The translations under genes and the position numbers were made by a program. DNA of 50,984 bases from Methylophaga sp. (GTDB lineage: Bacteria; Pseudomonadota; Gammaproteobacteria; Nitrosococcales; Methylophagaceae): assembly GCF_030651745.1 (NCBI RefSeq), contig NZ_JAUSCC010000026.1, forward strand, positions 1-50,984. Reading direction: 5' to 3'. This document shows positions 23,758 through 31,923 of this stretch, piece after piece; the first letter of the stretch is position 1, and every line of letters begins with the position of its first letter. The notes beneath the pieces were generated by a model. The model ran no database searches and was not told where the DNA came from. It saw nothing but the letters and a program-made list of their open reading frames with translations.

Positions 23758-25530
23758 ATGGGTTGGGAAGGCTGGTTCACCATAGCCGTAACTTTGTCGG
23801 TATTGTTAGTACTGACATTTACTCGCGTAAGACCACATATCGCCATGATCACGGCAATGACTGTGTTACTAGCGACCGGAATTCTCAATGGCCAGCAGGC
23901 GTTGGCAGGCTTCAGTAATGCGGGTTTAATAACCGTTGCTGCCATGTTTATTGTCGCCGCTGGCTTACATGCTTCAGGTGGGGTGGACATTCTGGTCAAG
24001 TCGCTGCTGGGGTCACCAAAAACCATTCGTGGCTCTTATCTCAGAATGTTCACACCGGTGGTTTTCCTCAGTGCTTTTTTAAATAACACCCCTGTGGTCG
24101 CTACCATGGTTCCAGGTCTGCTCGCCTGGTGTAAACGAATAAACATTAACCCTTCAAAAATCATGATACCGCTAAGCTATACAGCAATCTTGGGCGGTAC
24201 ATTAACCCTGATTGGTACCAGTACCAATCTGGTAGTGAATGGACAATATCAATCACTGACAGGTGAAGCAGGTTTTTCAATTTTTTCCATTACTATCATC
24301 GGGCTTCCAGTAGCGATATGTGGCCTGATTTTTATGTGGTTGTTTTTCCCTAAATGGCTACCTAATGTCGGTAAAAGTCATGCTTTTGAAAATGTTCGTG
24401 AGTTCACTTTAGAGGTGATGGTTGAAGCAAATGGTCCACTGGTAGGCCAGAGTATTCAACAAGCAGGGCTTCGTGAACAAAAAAGTGTCTATTTGGTTGA
24501 AATCGAACGTAATGGGACATTATTAACAGCTGTAACACCGGAACAACGCTTGCAAAGTGGTGATCGCTTAGTATTCGCTGGTGATACACAAGGTATTACT
24601 GATTTACTTCGTATCCGAGGTATTGTCGCTTCAACTTCTGATGCGGAAAGCACAGTACTTTCTGCAGATCGACCTGAGCGTAGTTTGGTGGAAGCCGTCG
24701 TTTCTCCGCATTGTGCAGCGATTGGTGAAACGATTCGTGAAGCAAAATTTCGTCAACGCTATGGCGCTGTAATAATGGCTGTAGCGCGAAATGGTGAACG
24801 TATTGCTGGCAATTTGAGCAATATCGTCTTAAAAGCAGGCGATACACTCTTACTTGAAGCCCGACCGGCTTTTATCAGTCGCCAACGCTACAACAAAGAT
24901 TTTTTATTGATAAATGATCTGGGTAAAGAATCACCTAATCATGACAAAGCCGGTTTAGCCTGGGTCATATTAATTACTTTGGTTACGGCAGCCGGCTTTG
25001 GCGTTATCGATATGCTCCATGCCTCATTGATTGGTGCAACACTGATGATACTGACCGGATGTTGTTCAGTGAGTCAGGCAGAACGCAGTCTGGATTTAAC
25101 CGTTATTTTAACCATAGCCGCTTCATTTGCCTTAGGTGTGGCTTTACAGCAAACCGGTGTGGCGGACTATTTAGCGACGGGCATTGTCTCGCTGAGCCAG
25201 AATCAACCCTGGTTGATGTTAGTGATGACTTATATTGCTGTTTCGATATTAACCGAAGTCATCACCAATAATGCTGCGGCCGTATTAATGTTGCCCATCG
25301 TGCTGGAATTAACCGCTAAAGCCGGATTGCACAATGAGCCGTTTGTCTTCGCCATCATGATGGCGGCATCAGCAAGCTTTGCAACGCCACTAGGTTATCA
25401 AACCAATCTGATGGTCTATGGTCCAGGTGGTTATCATTTCCGTGACTTCTTAAAAGTCGGTGTACCAATGAATTTATTTATTGGAGCGGTCACACTCACC
25501 GTAATCATGCTGATTTGGCCACTAAATTAA
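23758..25530 (+). CDS. SLC13-type (DASS/CitT-like) transporter with two RCK-C domains
   Basis: A 590-residue membrane transporter. Two transmembrane halves flank a soluble insert at residues about 215-385 that contains two TrkA-C/RCK-C-like repeats (LEVMVEANGPLVGQSIQQAGLR and later VEAVVSPHCAAIGETIREAKFR). The first half has the SNT-like LNNTPVVATMVPGL and GTSTNLVV; the second mirrors it with EVITNNAAAVLMLPI and TPLGYQTNLMVYGPGGY. Family members move sulfate, tricarboxylates or other anions with sodium. The substrate is not determinable from sequence. It is followed 9 bases later by a GNAT gene, so the two may be co-transcribed. Confidence 0.9.
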   Translation: MGWEGWFTIAVTLSVLLVLTFTRVRPHIAMITAMTVLLATGILNGQQALAGFSNAGLITVAAMFIVAAGLHASGGVDILVKSLLGSPKTIRGSYLRMFTPVVFLSAFLNNTPVVATMVPGLLAWCKRININPSKIMIPLSYTAILGGTLTLIGTSTNLVVNGQYQSLTGEAGFSIFSITIIGLPVAICGLIFMWLFFPKWLPNVGKSHAFENVREFTLEVMVEANGPLVGQSIQQAGLREQKSVYLVEIERNGTLLTAVTPEQRLQSGDRLVFAGDTQGITDLLRIRGIVASTSDAESTVLSADRPERSLVEAVVSPHCAAIGETIREAKFRQRYGAVIMAVARNGERIAGNLSNIVLKAGDTLLLEARPAFISRQRYNKDFLLINDLGKESPNHDKAGLAWVILITLVTAAGFGVIDMLHASLIGATLMILTGCCSVSQAERSLDLTVILTIAASFALGVALQQTGVADYLATGIVSLSQNQPWLMLVMTYIAVSILTEVITNNAAAVLMLPIVLELTAKAGLHNEPFVFAIMMAASASFATPLGYQTNLMVYGPGGYHFRDFLKVGVPMNLFIGAVTLTVIMLIWPLN

Positions 25531-25539
25531 ACTTTTAAG

Positions 25540-26034
25540 ATGGTTAATTTACAAATTCAACTCGCAAGTCGGCGAGATGTGCCAGCAATTGTCACTTTGT
25601 TAAATGAGTGTGCCAATGATATGTATCAACAAGGCATGTCACATTGGCTCGATCTCTATGATGAGGAATTTGTCAGCCAAAATCTGCTGCAAAAATCAGT
25701 TTATGTTTTAAAGCAGGATTCTCAGATTATTGGCAGCGTAGCATTAGGTTTAAAACCTGCTGATCATTACGCGGATTGCTGGCCAGATGCTCCCGCTGCT
25801 GATTTTTATCTGACTCAATTGGCTGTGCATCCTCAGCATCAGCAAGCTGGTTATGGACGATTATTGTTGGAACATTGCCTTGGTTTAATCGGCGACGCTA
25901 AACTGCAATTAGATGCCGTCGCTCATTATCCGCAACTATTGGATTTTTATCGAAAATACGGCTTTAAACAGATAGCCGAAGGTATTGGTCTGGGCGATCA
26001 TCGCTATTTATTTGAGTACACTCGCTCATCCTAA
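25540..26034 (+). CDS. GNAT-family N-acetyltransferase
   Basis: A 164-residue GNAT protein. The acetyl-CoA binding loop is HPQHQQAGYGRLLL (motif A, R/Q-x-x-G-x-G/A), preceded by FYLTQLAVHP and followed by the DFYRKYGFKQI segment typical of motif B. The acceptor substrate is unknown. It follows the transporter gene by 9 bases without a strong ribosome binding site, and its last 9 bases overlap the convergent ZIP transporter gene. Confidence 0.85.
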   Translation: MVNLQIQLASRRDVPAIVTLLNECANDMYQQGMSHWLDLYDEEFVSQNLLQKSVYVLKQDSQIIGSVALGLKPADHYADCWPDAPAADFYLTQLAVHPQHQQAGYGRLLLEHCLGLIGDAKLQLDAVAHYPQLLDFYRKYGFKQIAEGIGLGDHRYLFEYTRSS

Positions 26035-26958
26035 TAGAGTGTCAATCAGCATAATGGCAAACAGGCCGCCCATCAAACCAACTGTGGCCCTTGTTTGATG
26101 ACCATTTCGATGCGTTTCGGGGATGACTTCGTGCGATACCACAAAAATCATCGCACCGGCAGCAATACCCAAACCTAATGGATAGGAAACCGGTAAGCCG
26201 CTGGATAAGATTATGCCTACCAACGCCCCAATCGGTTCCACCAACCCTGTCGCCGCCGCAATCGCAACCGCTTTACCGGCAGAAATATTGATTCTTCTGA
26301 GTGCCAGTACAACCGCCAGTCCTTCAGGAATATTTTGTAAAGCAATAGCCGCTGTCAGTGGAATACCGACCGACAAATTACCATCGGTGTAACTTACTCC
26401 AATCGCCATGCCCTCAGGGAAGTTATGCAAGGCAATTGCCAGCACAAACAAGCTAACCCTTCCGACTTGTTGATGTCCTGCTCCGCAAGGACCCGAATGT
26501 TGGTGTTCATGAGGCAGATAATAATCAAGCCCTAACATCAACAAAACGCCACCTAACATGCCAAAAATAATAATCCCCACACCACCTATTGCATGACCCG
26601 TGAGATCAGTGGCAACCTCTATCCCAGGAAGGATAAGTGAAAAAAAACTTGCCCCCAACATCATGCCGGCCGCCATGCCAAGCATTGTGTCTTCTGTAAC
26701 CGTTGGAAGTTTTTTAACAAATAAACCAGGCGCAGCACCTAATGCTGTCGACAATGCTCCGACGCCACCGCCAATCAAGGCCCACTTTAAAAATTGTGGA
26801 TCAATATTTGAGTGTATATTCAGCAGACTTAATAGCAATAAGCCTGCTATTAAACTGACTGCTGCAATAATAAAGATTGATACCGCCGGATGAGAATTAA
26901 ATTGCTCACGCCAGCTTTTTAAAAGCGACGTTAAGGTTTGCTTTATCGCGTGTTGCAT
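26026..26958 (-). CDS. ZIP-family divalent metal transporter
   Basis: A 310-residue, roughly eight-helix transporter of the ZIP (GufA/ZupT-like) family that brings zinc or similar metals into the cytoplasm. The two metal-site helices are clear: LHNFPEGMAIGVSY (helix IV, H-N-x-P-E-G) and LQNIPEGLAVVLAL (helix V). A cytoplasmic loop between helices III and IV has HEHQHSGPCGAGHQQ, a His/Cys cluster. It has an amino-terminal extension of about 30 residues before the first helix. It lies 7 kb from the Zur units and has no Zur-like palindrome upstream, so it may be a constitutive route. Confidence 0.92.
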   Translation of the reverse strand: MQHAIKQTLTSLLKSWREQFNSHPAVSIFIIAAVSLIAGLLLLSLLNIHSNIDPQFLKWALIGGGVGALSTALGAAPGLFVKKLPTVTEDTMLGMAAGMMLGASFFSLILPGIEVATDLTGHAIGGVGIIIFGMLGGVLLMLGLDYYLPHEHQHSGPCGAGHQQVGRVSLFVLAIALHNFPEGMAIGVSYTDGNLSVGIPLTAAIALQNIPEGLAVVLALRRINISAGKAVAIAAATGLVEPIGALVGIILSSGLPVSYPLGLGIAAGAMIFVVSHEVIPETHRNGHQTRATVGLMGGLFAIMLIDTLLG

Positions 26959-27100
26959 TGATTCATCTCAAATAAATTACATCAATCTTATAAAAGATTA
27001 AGAGATCAAACACAAATAACGTATGAAACGCTGTCTGCTGCCGAACTAATGGCTGATAAGTATTTTCATATCATAAAACCACAACTTTTGGAGCAGGACG

Positions 27101-27292
27101 ATGCAGGCCTTACAAGAACATTCGCTAAGCTGCCCGTATTGCGGTGAAACCATTGAGGTTTTGCTGGATTGCACGATTGATTATCAACAGTACATCGAGG
27201 ATTGTTTTGTCTGCTGCAGACCAATACAATTTTCGGTCAGCGTTCACGGCGATGGTACGTTTGAGGTCAATGCAACTGATGAAAATGCGTAA
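27101..27292 (+). CDS. CPXCG-motif cysteine-rich protein
   Basis: A 63-residue protein with a zinc-ribbon-like arrangement: CPYCGE near the start (residues 11-16) and CFVCCRPI in the middle (about 40-47), with DYQQYIEDC between them. This matches the CPXCG family of small gammaproteobacterial proteins of unknown function. The cysteine pairs should bind one metal ion, most likely zinc. It is a single gene with a GGAGCAGG ribosome binding region. Confidence 0.9.
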   Translation: MQALQEHSLSCPYCGETIEVLLDCTIDYQQYIEDCFVCCRPIQFSVSVHGDGTFEVNATDENA

Positions 27293-27487
27293 AAACGGAG
27301 CATTTTAATAGCCTATTCTTTCTAAACCGGCTAAATATTCAATTGGATAGCGAACTGTAAAAATATTTCAATTATTAAGCTTCTGGATTTAAAGGAAAAA
27401 TATCCTGCACAAACCAGGATAGTTTACTTATTGAAGGATGTTATATTTCATTATCTAATGGAAATAAACCAATGATGGGAATGAACA
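27293..27487. other. Intergenic region with a 7-bp hairpin
   Basis: This 195-base gap contains an inverted repeat TATCCTG/CAGGATA with a seven-base loop at 27401-27421, without a T-run. It may be a weak transcript end or a regulator site. I see no small gene in it. Confidence 0.35.
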
Positions 27488-27871
27488 TTGAATCGTATTT
27501 GGCATAATGCTTTTTATCCTGCTCTGCTAATTGCTCTGTTATTACCGCAAGCCTATGCATCACTGGATTTGTTAGCCGGTGTTGAAGCAGGTATTGAAAC
27601 AGATACTGCAATGACCACTATTGATCTGGATCGCACTCAGGAAATCCTCTCATCAAATGATTTTGAATCCGAGCATATATGGCATAACGACCATACCGGC
27701 ATTCAATATCAAATCAAACTGCAACGCAGTTATTCCTATGGCCACTACCCTTGTCTGGCTTATCAACTGAAAATTAAAAATGGTGAAGATCTGCAGGAAA
27801 AATCATTGGATGCCTGCCAGCATCGCAGCGGCAAATGGATTTCTATTTCACCCAGCTCAATGGCTTTCTAG
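27488..27871 (+). CDS. Secreted protein with surface-antigen-like C-terminal domain
   Basis: A 127-residue protein translated from a TTG start; GGGA lies about seven bases upstream and no in-frame ATG gives a better signal peptide. The N-terminus (YPALLIALLLPQAYA) is a signal peptide. The second half, with YGHYPCLAYQLKIKNG, then SLDACQHRSGKWI, matches the pattern of the 17-kDa surface antigen C-terminal fold (C-R/L-x-Y-x-x-x-I-x-G ... A-C-x-x-x-x-G-x-W), with two cysteines that likely pair. It lacks the glycine-zipper half of those antigens. Function unknown. It is convergent with cmoB, overlapping by 4 bases. Confidence 0.72.
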   Translation: MNRIWHNAFYPALLIALLLPQAYASLDLLAGVEAGIETDTAMTTIDLDRTQEILSSNDFESEHIWHNDHTGIQYQIKLQRSYSYGHYPCLAYQLKIKNGEDLQEKSLDACQHRSGKWISISPSSMAF

Positions 27872-28839
27872 GGCGCCTCGGCGATAAATACTGCCCGCTT
27901 TGGTGCCGGATAGCCTTCTACCGTTTTACTGATATCCTGAGGATCCAGAAAATCCTCTAACGATTCAAAGGTCATCCATTCAGTCGCCCGCTGCTCATCT
28001 AACGATGTCAGATTTTCATCTACACAACGCACATTCCTAAAACCGCATTTACGCAACCATAACAACATGGTTGGCACTGAGGGTATAAACCAGACATTAC
28101 GCATTTTGGCGTAACGTTCTTCTGGCATCAGACTCATGCCTTCTTCCCCATCAATGGTCAACGTTTCCAACACCAGTTCGCCACCTGAACGAAGACAATG
28201 GCGTAACTCCATCAAATGCTTCAACGGTGAGCGGCGATGATACAAAACGCCCATCGAAAACACTGTATCAAACAGGTGCAGTTTTTCCGGCATATGTTCA
28301 ATGCCAATCGGCAATACAAAATGCTTATCACTCTGAATAAAATGCTGCATCAGTTGATATTGCATGCTGAAGACCAGTGTTGGATCAATTCCCATCACCA
28401 TGCGTGCGCCCTCACCTACCATGCGCCAGCCGTGATAGCCATTGCCGCCGCCCACATCTAACACTGCACGTCCCTGCAATGAACTGATATGTGGTAACAC
28501 TCGATCCCATTTCCAATCAGATCGCCACTCAGTATCAATGTGGATATCGAATAATTTATACGGTCCTTTGCGCCAGGGATGGAAAGTTTTGATTAGATCA
28601 ATAAAGGTTTGTTTATCAAAGGCAGTTAAATCCTCCGAGATGCCGATCCGCACCTGTTGTTGCAGTTCAACTGTCGAAGGTTTTATTGCTGGTAAATCTG
28701 CTAATGCCTGTTGCCATAACGGCATCTTGCCATGGAAATCATCAGCGAGTCTTTCAGCAGTAAACGTAGCCAATTTTTTGGCCCACTCAGCTTGATCAAC
28801 AGATTCAAGCCACTGGTAAAACGGTTCATATACGGTCAT
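27868..28839 (-). CDS. cmoB: tRNA U34 carboxymethyltransferase CmoB
   Basis: A 323-residue protein, the usual CmoB length. It transfers the carboxymethyl group of carboxy-S-adenosylmethionine to 5-hydroxyuridine at tRNA position 34, giving cmo5U. The Rossmann motif [21 protein letters not shown] lies near residues 125-145 and [13 protein letters not shown] downstream. It overlaps cmoA by 4 bases, so enzyme and cofactor supply are made together. Confidence 0.97.
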   Translation of the reverse strand: MTVYEPFYQWLESVDQAEWAKKLATFTAERLADDFHGKMPLWQQALADLPAIKPSTVELQQQVRIGISEDLTAFDKQTFIDLIKTFHPWRKGPYKLFDIHIDTEWRSDWKWDRVLPHISSLQGRAVLDVGGGNGYHGWRMVGEGARMVMGIDPTLVFSMQYQLMQHFIQSDKHFVLPIGIEHMPEKLHLFDTVFSMGVLYHRRSPLKHLMELRHCLRSGGELVLETLTIDGEEGMSLMPEERYAKMRNVWFIPSVPTMLLWLRKCGFRNVRCVDENLTSLDEQRATEWMTFESLEDFLDPQDISKTVEGYPAPKRAVFIAEAP

Positions 28840-29567
28840 TTAAATGCTATCAAAGAGGCAAAGTTAAAACATTGGAACCAGCATTCGCTCTTAGCAAAAC
28901 CAGCTTGACTGAGGCGTTGTTGATGCGTTGCCAGAGTTTCGGGGATTAATACATTTTCCAGTGCACTGCGTTTCTGGCTGATTTCCAGATCACTATAGCC
29001 ATTGGCACGTTTGAAATCATGATGGGCCTCAGTAAAAAACGCTTGTTGATCATCAATATCAAAAGCCAGTTTTTCCGACAGGATCAACACGCCACCGGGC
29101 TTCAAACCCTGATAAATTTTATCAATCAAATCATCACGTAATGCCGGCGCAATAAACTGCAAGGTGAAATTCATCACTACCACTGAGGCATTTTTAATCG
29201 CTGTCTGATTTATATCCTCACAGCGTAATTCAACCGGCACCCGATTATTGTCTGCAGCGATAATTTTTTCAGCGCGTTCAATCATCGCGGCAGAATTATC
29301 CACGGCGATGATCTGACAAGATTCAGCTTTAATTCTCTGGCGCATTGATAAGGTGATCGCACCCAATGAGCTGCCCAAATCATAGCAATTGCTGTTTGGT
29401 TGAGCATAACGCGCGGCCAGAATTCCGATATTGGAAATCAAGGTGCCATAGCCTGGCACCGAACGCTGGATCATATCGGGAAATACATCCACCACCCGCT
29501 CATCAAAACGAAAGTCCACCATTTGCTCCAGCGGCGAAGCAAAAATATTATCTGCTTTTTTGATCAT
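28836..29567 (-). CDS. cmoA: Carboxy-S-adenosylmethionine synthase CmoA
   Basis: A 243-residue SAM-dependent enzyme that makes carboxy-SAM from SAM and prephenate for CmoB. Motifs are [14 protein letters not shown] (SAM binding), [22 protein letters not shown] and LSEKLAF. The N-terminal [21 protein letters not shown] is typical of CmoA. It lies between tsaB and cmoB, overlapping tsaB by 4 bases; all three genes serve tRNA modification at positions 34 and 37. Confidence 0.97.
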   Translation of the reverse strand: MIKKADNIFASPLEQMVDFRFDERVVDVFPDMIQRSVPGYGTLISNIGILAARYAQPNSNCYDLGSSLGAITLSMRQRIKAESCQIIAVDNSAAMIERAEKIIAADNNRVPVELRCEDINQTAIKNASVVVMNFTLQFIAPALRDDLIDKIYQGLKPGGVLILSEKLAFDIDDQQAFFTEAHHDFKRANGYSDLEISQKRSALENVLIPETLATHQQRLSQAGFAKSECWFQCFNFASLIAFK

Positions 29568-30250
29568 CCCTGCTGTGCCTTCTTTTTAGCCACATCATTT
29601 CGAAGATAAACCGGTAACGCTTTATCAGCACTGACAAATTCACCTTGAGCATAAAGTTGCTCAGCGAGTTTCAAGATAGTCGCAGCTTGTGGATACATAT
29701 CGGTTTTTTGATCAATTAGTTGTCCGGAAAAGTTTGTTTGCAGTGTCTGGGCATAAACCTCCCAACCAGTGCCCGCGCCAAACCACATCTCAGTATTACT
29801 TGGTAAAAACTGTTCGGCTGCACAGACTTGTTCTTCTCCAGACAACGTGACAAAACCTTCTAGCACCTGATAACTGGCAGCATAGATTTCGTCCATCCGT
29901 GCATCCATCGCTACGGCGATATTTGCATATCCAGTAAGGTCATAGGCGGCTTGTGCAACTGCTGCGAGCGTTGATACGGGAATAACCGGTAGTTGGCGGG
30001 CAAACGCAATTCCCTGAGCAACACCAACGCCAATACGTACCCCGGTAAACGAACCTGGGCCACGCCCAAATGCCAGTGCATGGATATCCGTTATTGATGC
30101 ATCAGCTTGCTTGAAAAGCTGATCGAGCATCCCCAATATAAGGGTCGAATGACCTCGTTGAGTCATTTGCTGTTGTTGGTACATCACACCATTGATAGTT
30201 ATGGCCGCAGAACAGTTTTCGGAGCTGGTATCGAGGGCTAGCAAATTCAT
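29564..30250 (-). CDS. tsaB: tRNA threonylcarbamoyladenosine biosynthesis protein TsaB
   Basis: A 228-residue ASKHA-fold protein, the partner that activates TsaD in making t6A37 of tRNA. The N-terminus [14 protein letters not shown] is the phosphate-1-like loop, and [15 protein letters not shown] is the strongly conserved family signature. It leads the tsaB-cmoA-cmoB transcript. Confidence 0.97.
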   Translation of the reverse strand: MNLLALDTSSENCSAAITINGVMYQQQQMTQRGHSTLILGMLDQLFKQADASITDIHALAFGRGPGSFTGVRIGVGVAQGIAFARQLPVIPVSTLAAVAQAAYDLTGYANIAVAMDARMDEIYAASYQVLEGFVTLSGEEQVCAAEQFLPSNTEMWFGAGTGWEVYAQTLQTNFSGQLIDQKTDMYPQAATILKLAEQLYAQGEFVSADKALPVYLRNDVAKKKAQQG

Positions 30251-30328
30251 TGAAGGGTCATCGTCATGTCATTTTAACGTCACAGGCACTCATTATAATT
30301 CAACCATCAACTATAAAGGAGGTTCGCT

Positions 30329-30457
30329 ATGGGTTATATCGCTGATATCATCTATATTTTCCGTGAATTGATGCGATTGTTGTTTGTGGTGATCACATCA
30401 CCGTTTGCGGTTGTGGGAAGTTTGCTTATGCTTGGCAGCGCCAGCTGGCAGGGATAA
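30329..30457 (+). CDS. Small membrane protein (42 residues)
   Basis: A short frame starting ATG-GGT-TAT with an excellent ribosome binding site (AAAGGAGG, 5-6 bases upstream) and ending TAA at 30455. The peptide begins MGYIADIIYIFREL, continues into a hydrophobic stretch of about 22 residues (LLFVVITSPFAVVGSLLML) and ends in SASWQG, so a single membrane helix is expected. It is 14 bases from the next small gene, likely in the same transcript. No family recognised; the very strong ribosome site argues that it is real. Confidence 0.65.
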   Translation: MGYIADIIYIFRELMRLLFVVITSPFAVVGSLLMLGSASWQG

Positions 30458-30471
30458 AACTGTGGAAATAA

Positions 30472-30711
30472 ATGAGCGTCATTCATCTTCAAGCACTGGA
30501 TAAAATTCGCGATAAACACTGGGATGACGCTCATCAGCTTATCCAGCAATACAGTGATCCATTAGCCTGTCTGATTCATGGTTATCTGCATCGCATTGAA
30601 GGTGATATGTCCAACGCTGCTTACTGGTACAACCGAGGACAAGAAGTTGTACCAGCAAACAGTTTAGAAGACGAGTTACAACGTTTATATACGCTCGCCG
30701 ATAAAGCCTAA
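30472..30711 (+). CDS. Small TPR-like protein of unknown function
   Basis: A 79-residue acidic helical protein. Residues about 30-60 (HGYLHRIEGDMSNAAYWYNRGQEVVP) look like one tetratricopeptide-type helix pair, with the Gly/Ala/Tyr spacing of a TPR unit. No signal peptide. It follows the small membrane protein by 14 bases, and both may be one operon. It is convergent with yceI. Function unknown. Confidence 0.72.
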   Translation: MSVIHLQALDKIRDKHWDDAHQLIQQYSDPLACLIHGYLHRIEGDMSNAAYWYNRGQEVVPANSLEDELQRLYTLADKA

Positions 30712-30718
30712 GTCAGTA

Positions 30719-31288
30719 TTATTTTCTAATGCCTTCAATAGACAGTGTCAGAAACACCTCCTGAGAGCTTGGGCCTAACTTGCTGACATCAATGCCATAA
30801 TCTTCAATAATAAAGCTGGTTTCACCATGGAAACCAACACGGTAACCACCCCATGGGTCTTCACCTTCACCAACTTTTTCTACCGGAATAGTCATCGGTT
30901 TAGTCACACCATGCAAGGTGAAATCGCCTTTCATTAACAATGTGCCATCTGCCTGCTGCTCAAAACTGGTTGAGGTAAAGCGTGCTTCAGGATACTTGGC
31001 GGTTTCCAGAAATTGCTCACGTAAATGTTTATCACGCTCGGCAAAATTGGTATCAACACTGGACACATCAATTTTCACATCAATTTTTGACGCTTCAGGA
31101 TTTTCGGCGTCATAGCTGAAAGTACCTGCAAAATCATTAAAGCGGCCACTCATCCAACTAAAACCCAGATGCTGAATTCGAAAATCGATAAATGCATGAG
31201 CTTTTTCAGTATCAATCACATAGTCTGCTGCTTGTGCTGGCAATACAAATGCCGAACTTAGCGCTAAAGCAAAGATGGTTTTTTTCAT
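30719..31288 (-). CDS. yceI: YceI-family periplasmic lipid-binding protein
   Basis: A 189-residue protein with a signal peptide ending in LPAQA (residues 1-20), then the YceI lipocalin-like barrel: YVIDTEKAHAFIDFRIQHLGFSW, RDKHLREQFLETAKYPEARF and TLHGVTKPM. The family binds isoprenoid chains such as octaprenyl compounds in the periplasm. It follows the cytochrome b561 gene by 16 bases, a conserved pairing. Confidence 0.95.
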   Translation of the reverse strand: MKKTIFALALSSAFVLPAQAADYVIDTEKAHAFIDFRIQHLGFSWMSGRFNDFAGTFSYDAENPEASKIDVKIDVSSVDTNFAERDKHLREQFLETAKYPEARFTSTSFEQQADGTLLMKGDFTLHGVTKPMTIPVEKVGEGEDPWGGYRVGFHGETSFIIEDYGIDVSKLGPSSQEVFLTLSIEGIRK

Positions 31289-31304
31289 GGTAACTCCTGT
31301 TGGT

Positions 31305-31850
31305 TTAAAGATTAAGCATGCGACGCAGGGTAGCGTCTTTATTGATGAAATGATGTTTTAACGCCGCGAGGGCGTGAAGAGATGCCAACGCGATAATGAA
31401 ATACGCTGACCACAAATGCAGTTTGCTCACCAGATCACTGGTCTGAACGGTCAAACGAGTGATAGCTGGAATATTGAACCAATCAAAAATGCCCAGTGAC
31501 TGGCCTTTGGCAGTGACAATCAGATAACCAGTGATGGCCAACATCACGATGGCAATATTCATCAGTTGATGGGCCGCTTTCGCTGTCAAGTGTTGCCAAA
31601 CCGGTATCGATTTAATCGCTGCAGGTTTACCTGCAACAGGACGCCATAACCAACGCAATACCACCAGCAGAAAAACGATAAAACCCAAGCCTTTGTGCCA
31701 CCAGGGTGCCTGATAATACCAGTCATCGTAATAGCCCAGATCGACCATCCATAAACCGAGAATAAACAAGCCGATTGTGAGAAGCGCTACTGTCCAATGC
31801 AGCAATATGCTGATCAGACCGTAACGTTCAGAGGTATTGGTTAAACGCAT
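31305..31850 (-). CDS. yceJ: Cytochrome b561 (YceJ-like)
   Basis: A 181-residue, four-helix di-heme membrane protein. Heme-ligand histidines are expected in the first helix (SILLHWTVALL), in KGLGFIVFLLV and HQLMNIAIVML, and in the last helix (ALASLHALAALKHHF). It probably moves electrons between ubiquinol and periplasmic acceptors. It is coupled to yceI, which may bind the quinone-like lipid. Confidence 0.93.
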   Translation of the reverse strand: MRLTNTSERYGLISILLHWTVALLTIGLFILGLWMVDLGYYDDWYYQAPWWHKGLGFIVFLLVVLRWLWRPVAGKPAAIKSIPVWQHLTAKAAHQLMNIAIVMLAITGYLIVTAKGQSLGIFDWFNIPAITRLTVQTSDLVSKLHLWSAYFIIALASLHALAALKHHFINKDATLRRMLNL

Positions 31851-31889
31851 TTATTCCTCTCCATAGGAAACTATCAGAATGCATGTCTG

Positions 31890-31911
31890 ACCCAGCTTTT
31901 GATAGCTGGGT
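31890..31911. other. 8-bp inverted repeat between cytochrome b561 and ygiQ
   Basis: ACCCAGCT/AGCTGGGT with a six-base loop. It lies 12 bases past the ygiQ stop (minus strand), so it could end or protect the ygiQ transcript, but no T-run follows on either strand. Confidence 0.35.
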
Positions 31912-31923
31912 TCCATTCAATCC

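Noticed and set aside
27441..27462. Half of a Zur-like site (ATGTTATA) before the secreted protein gene at 27488
   Set aside because: The second half does not match; a single half site is expected by chance in AT-rich spacer.
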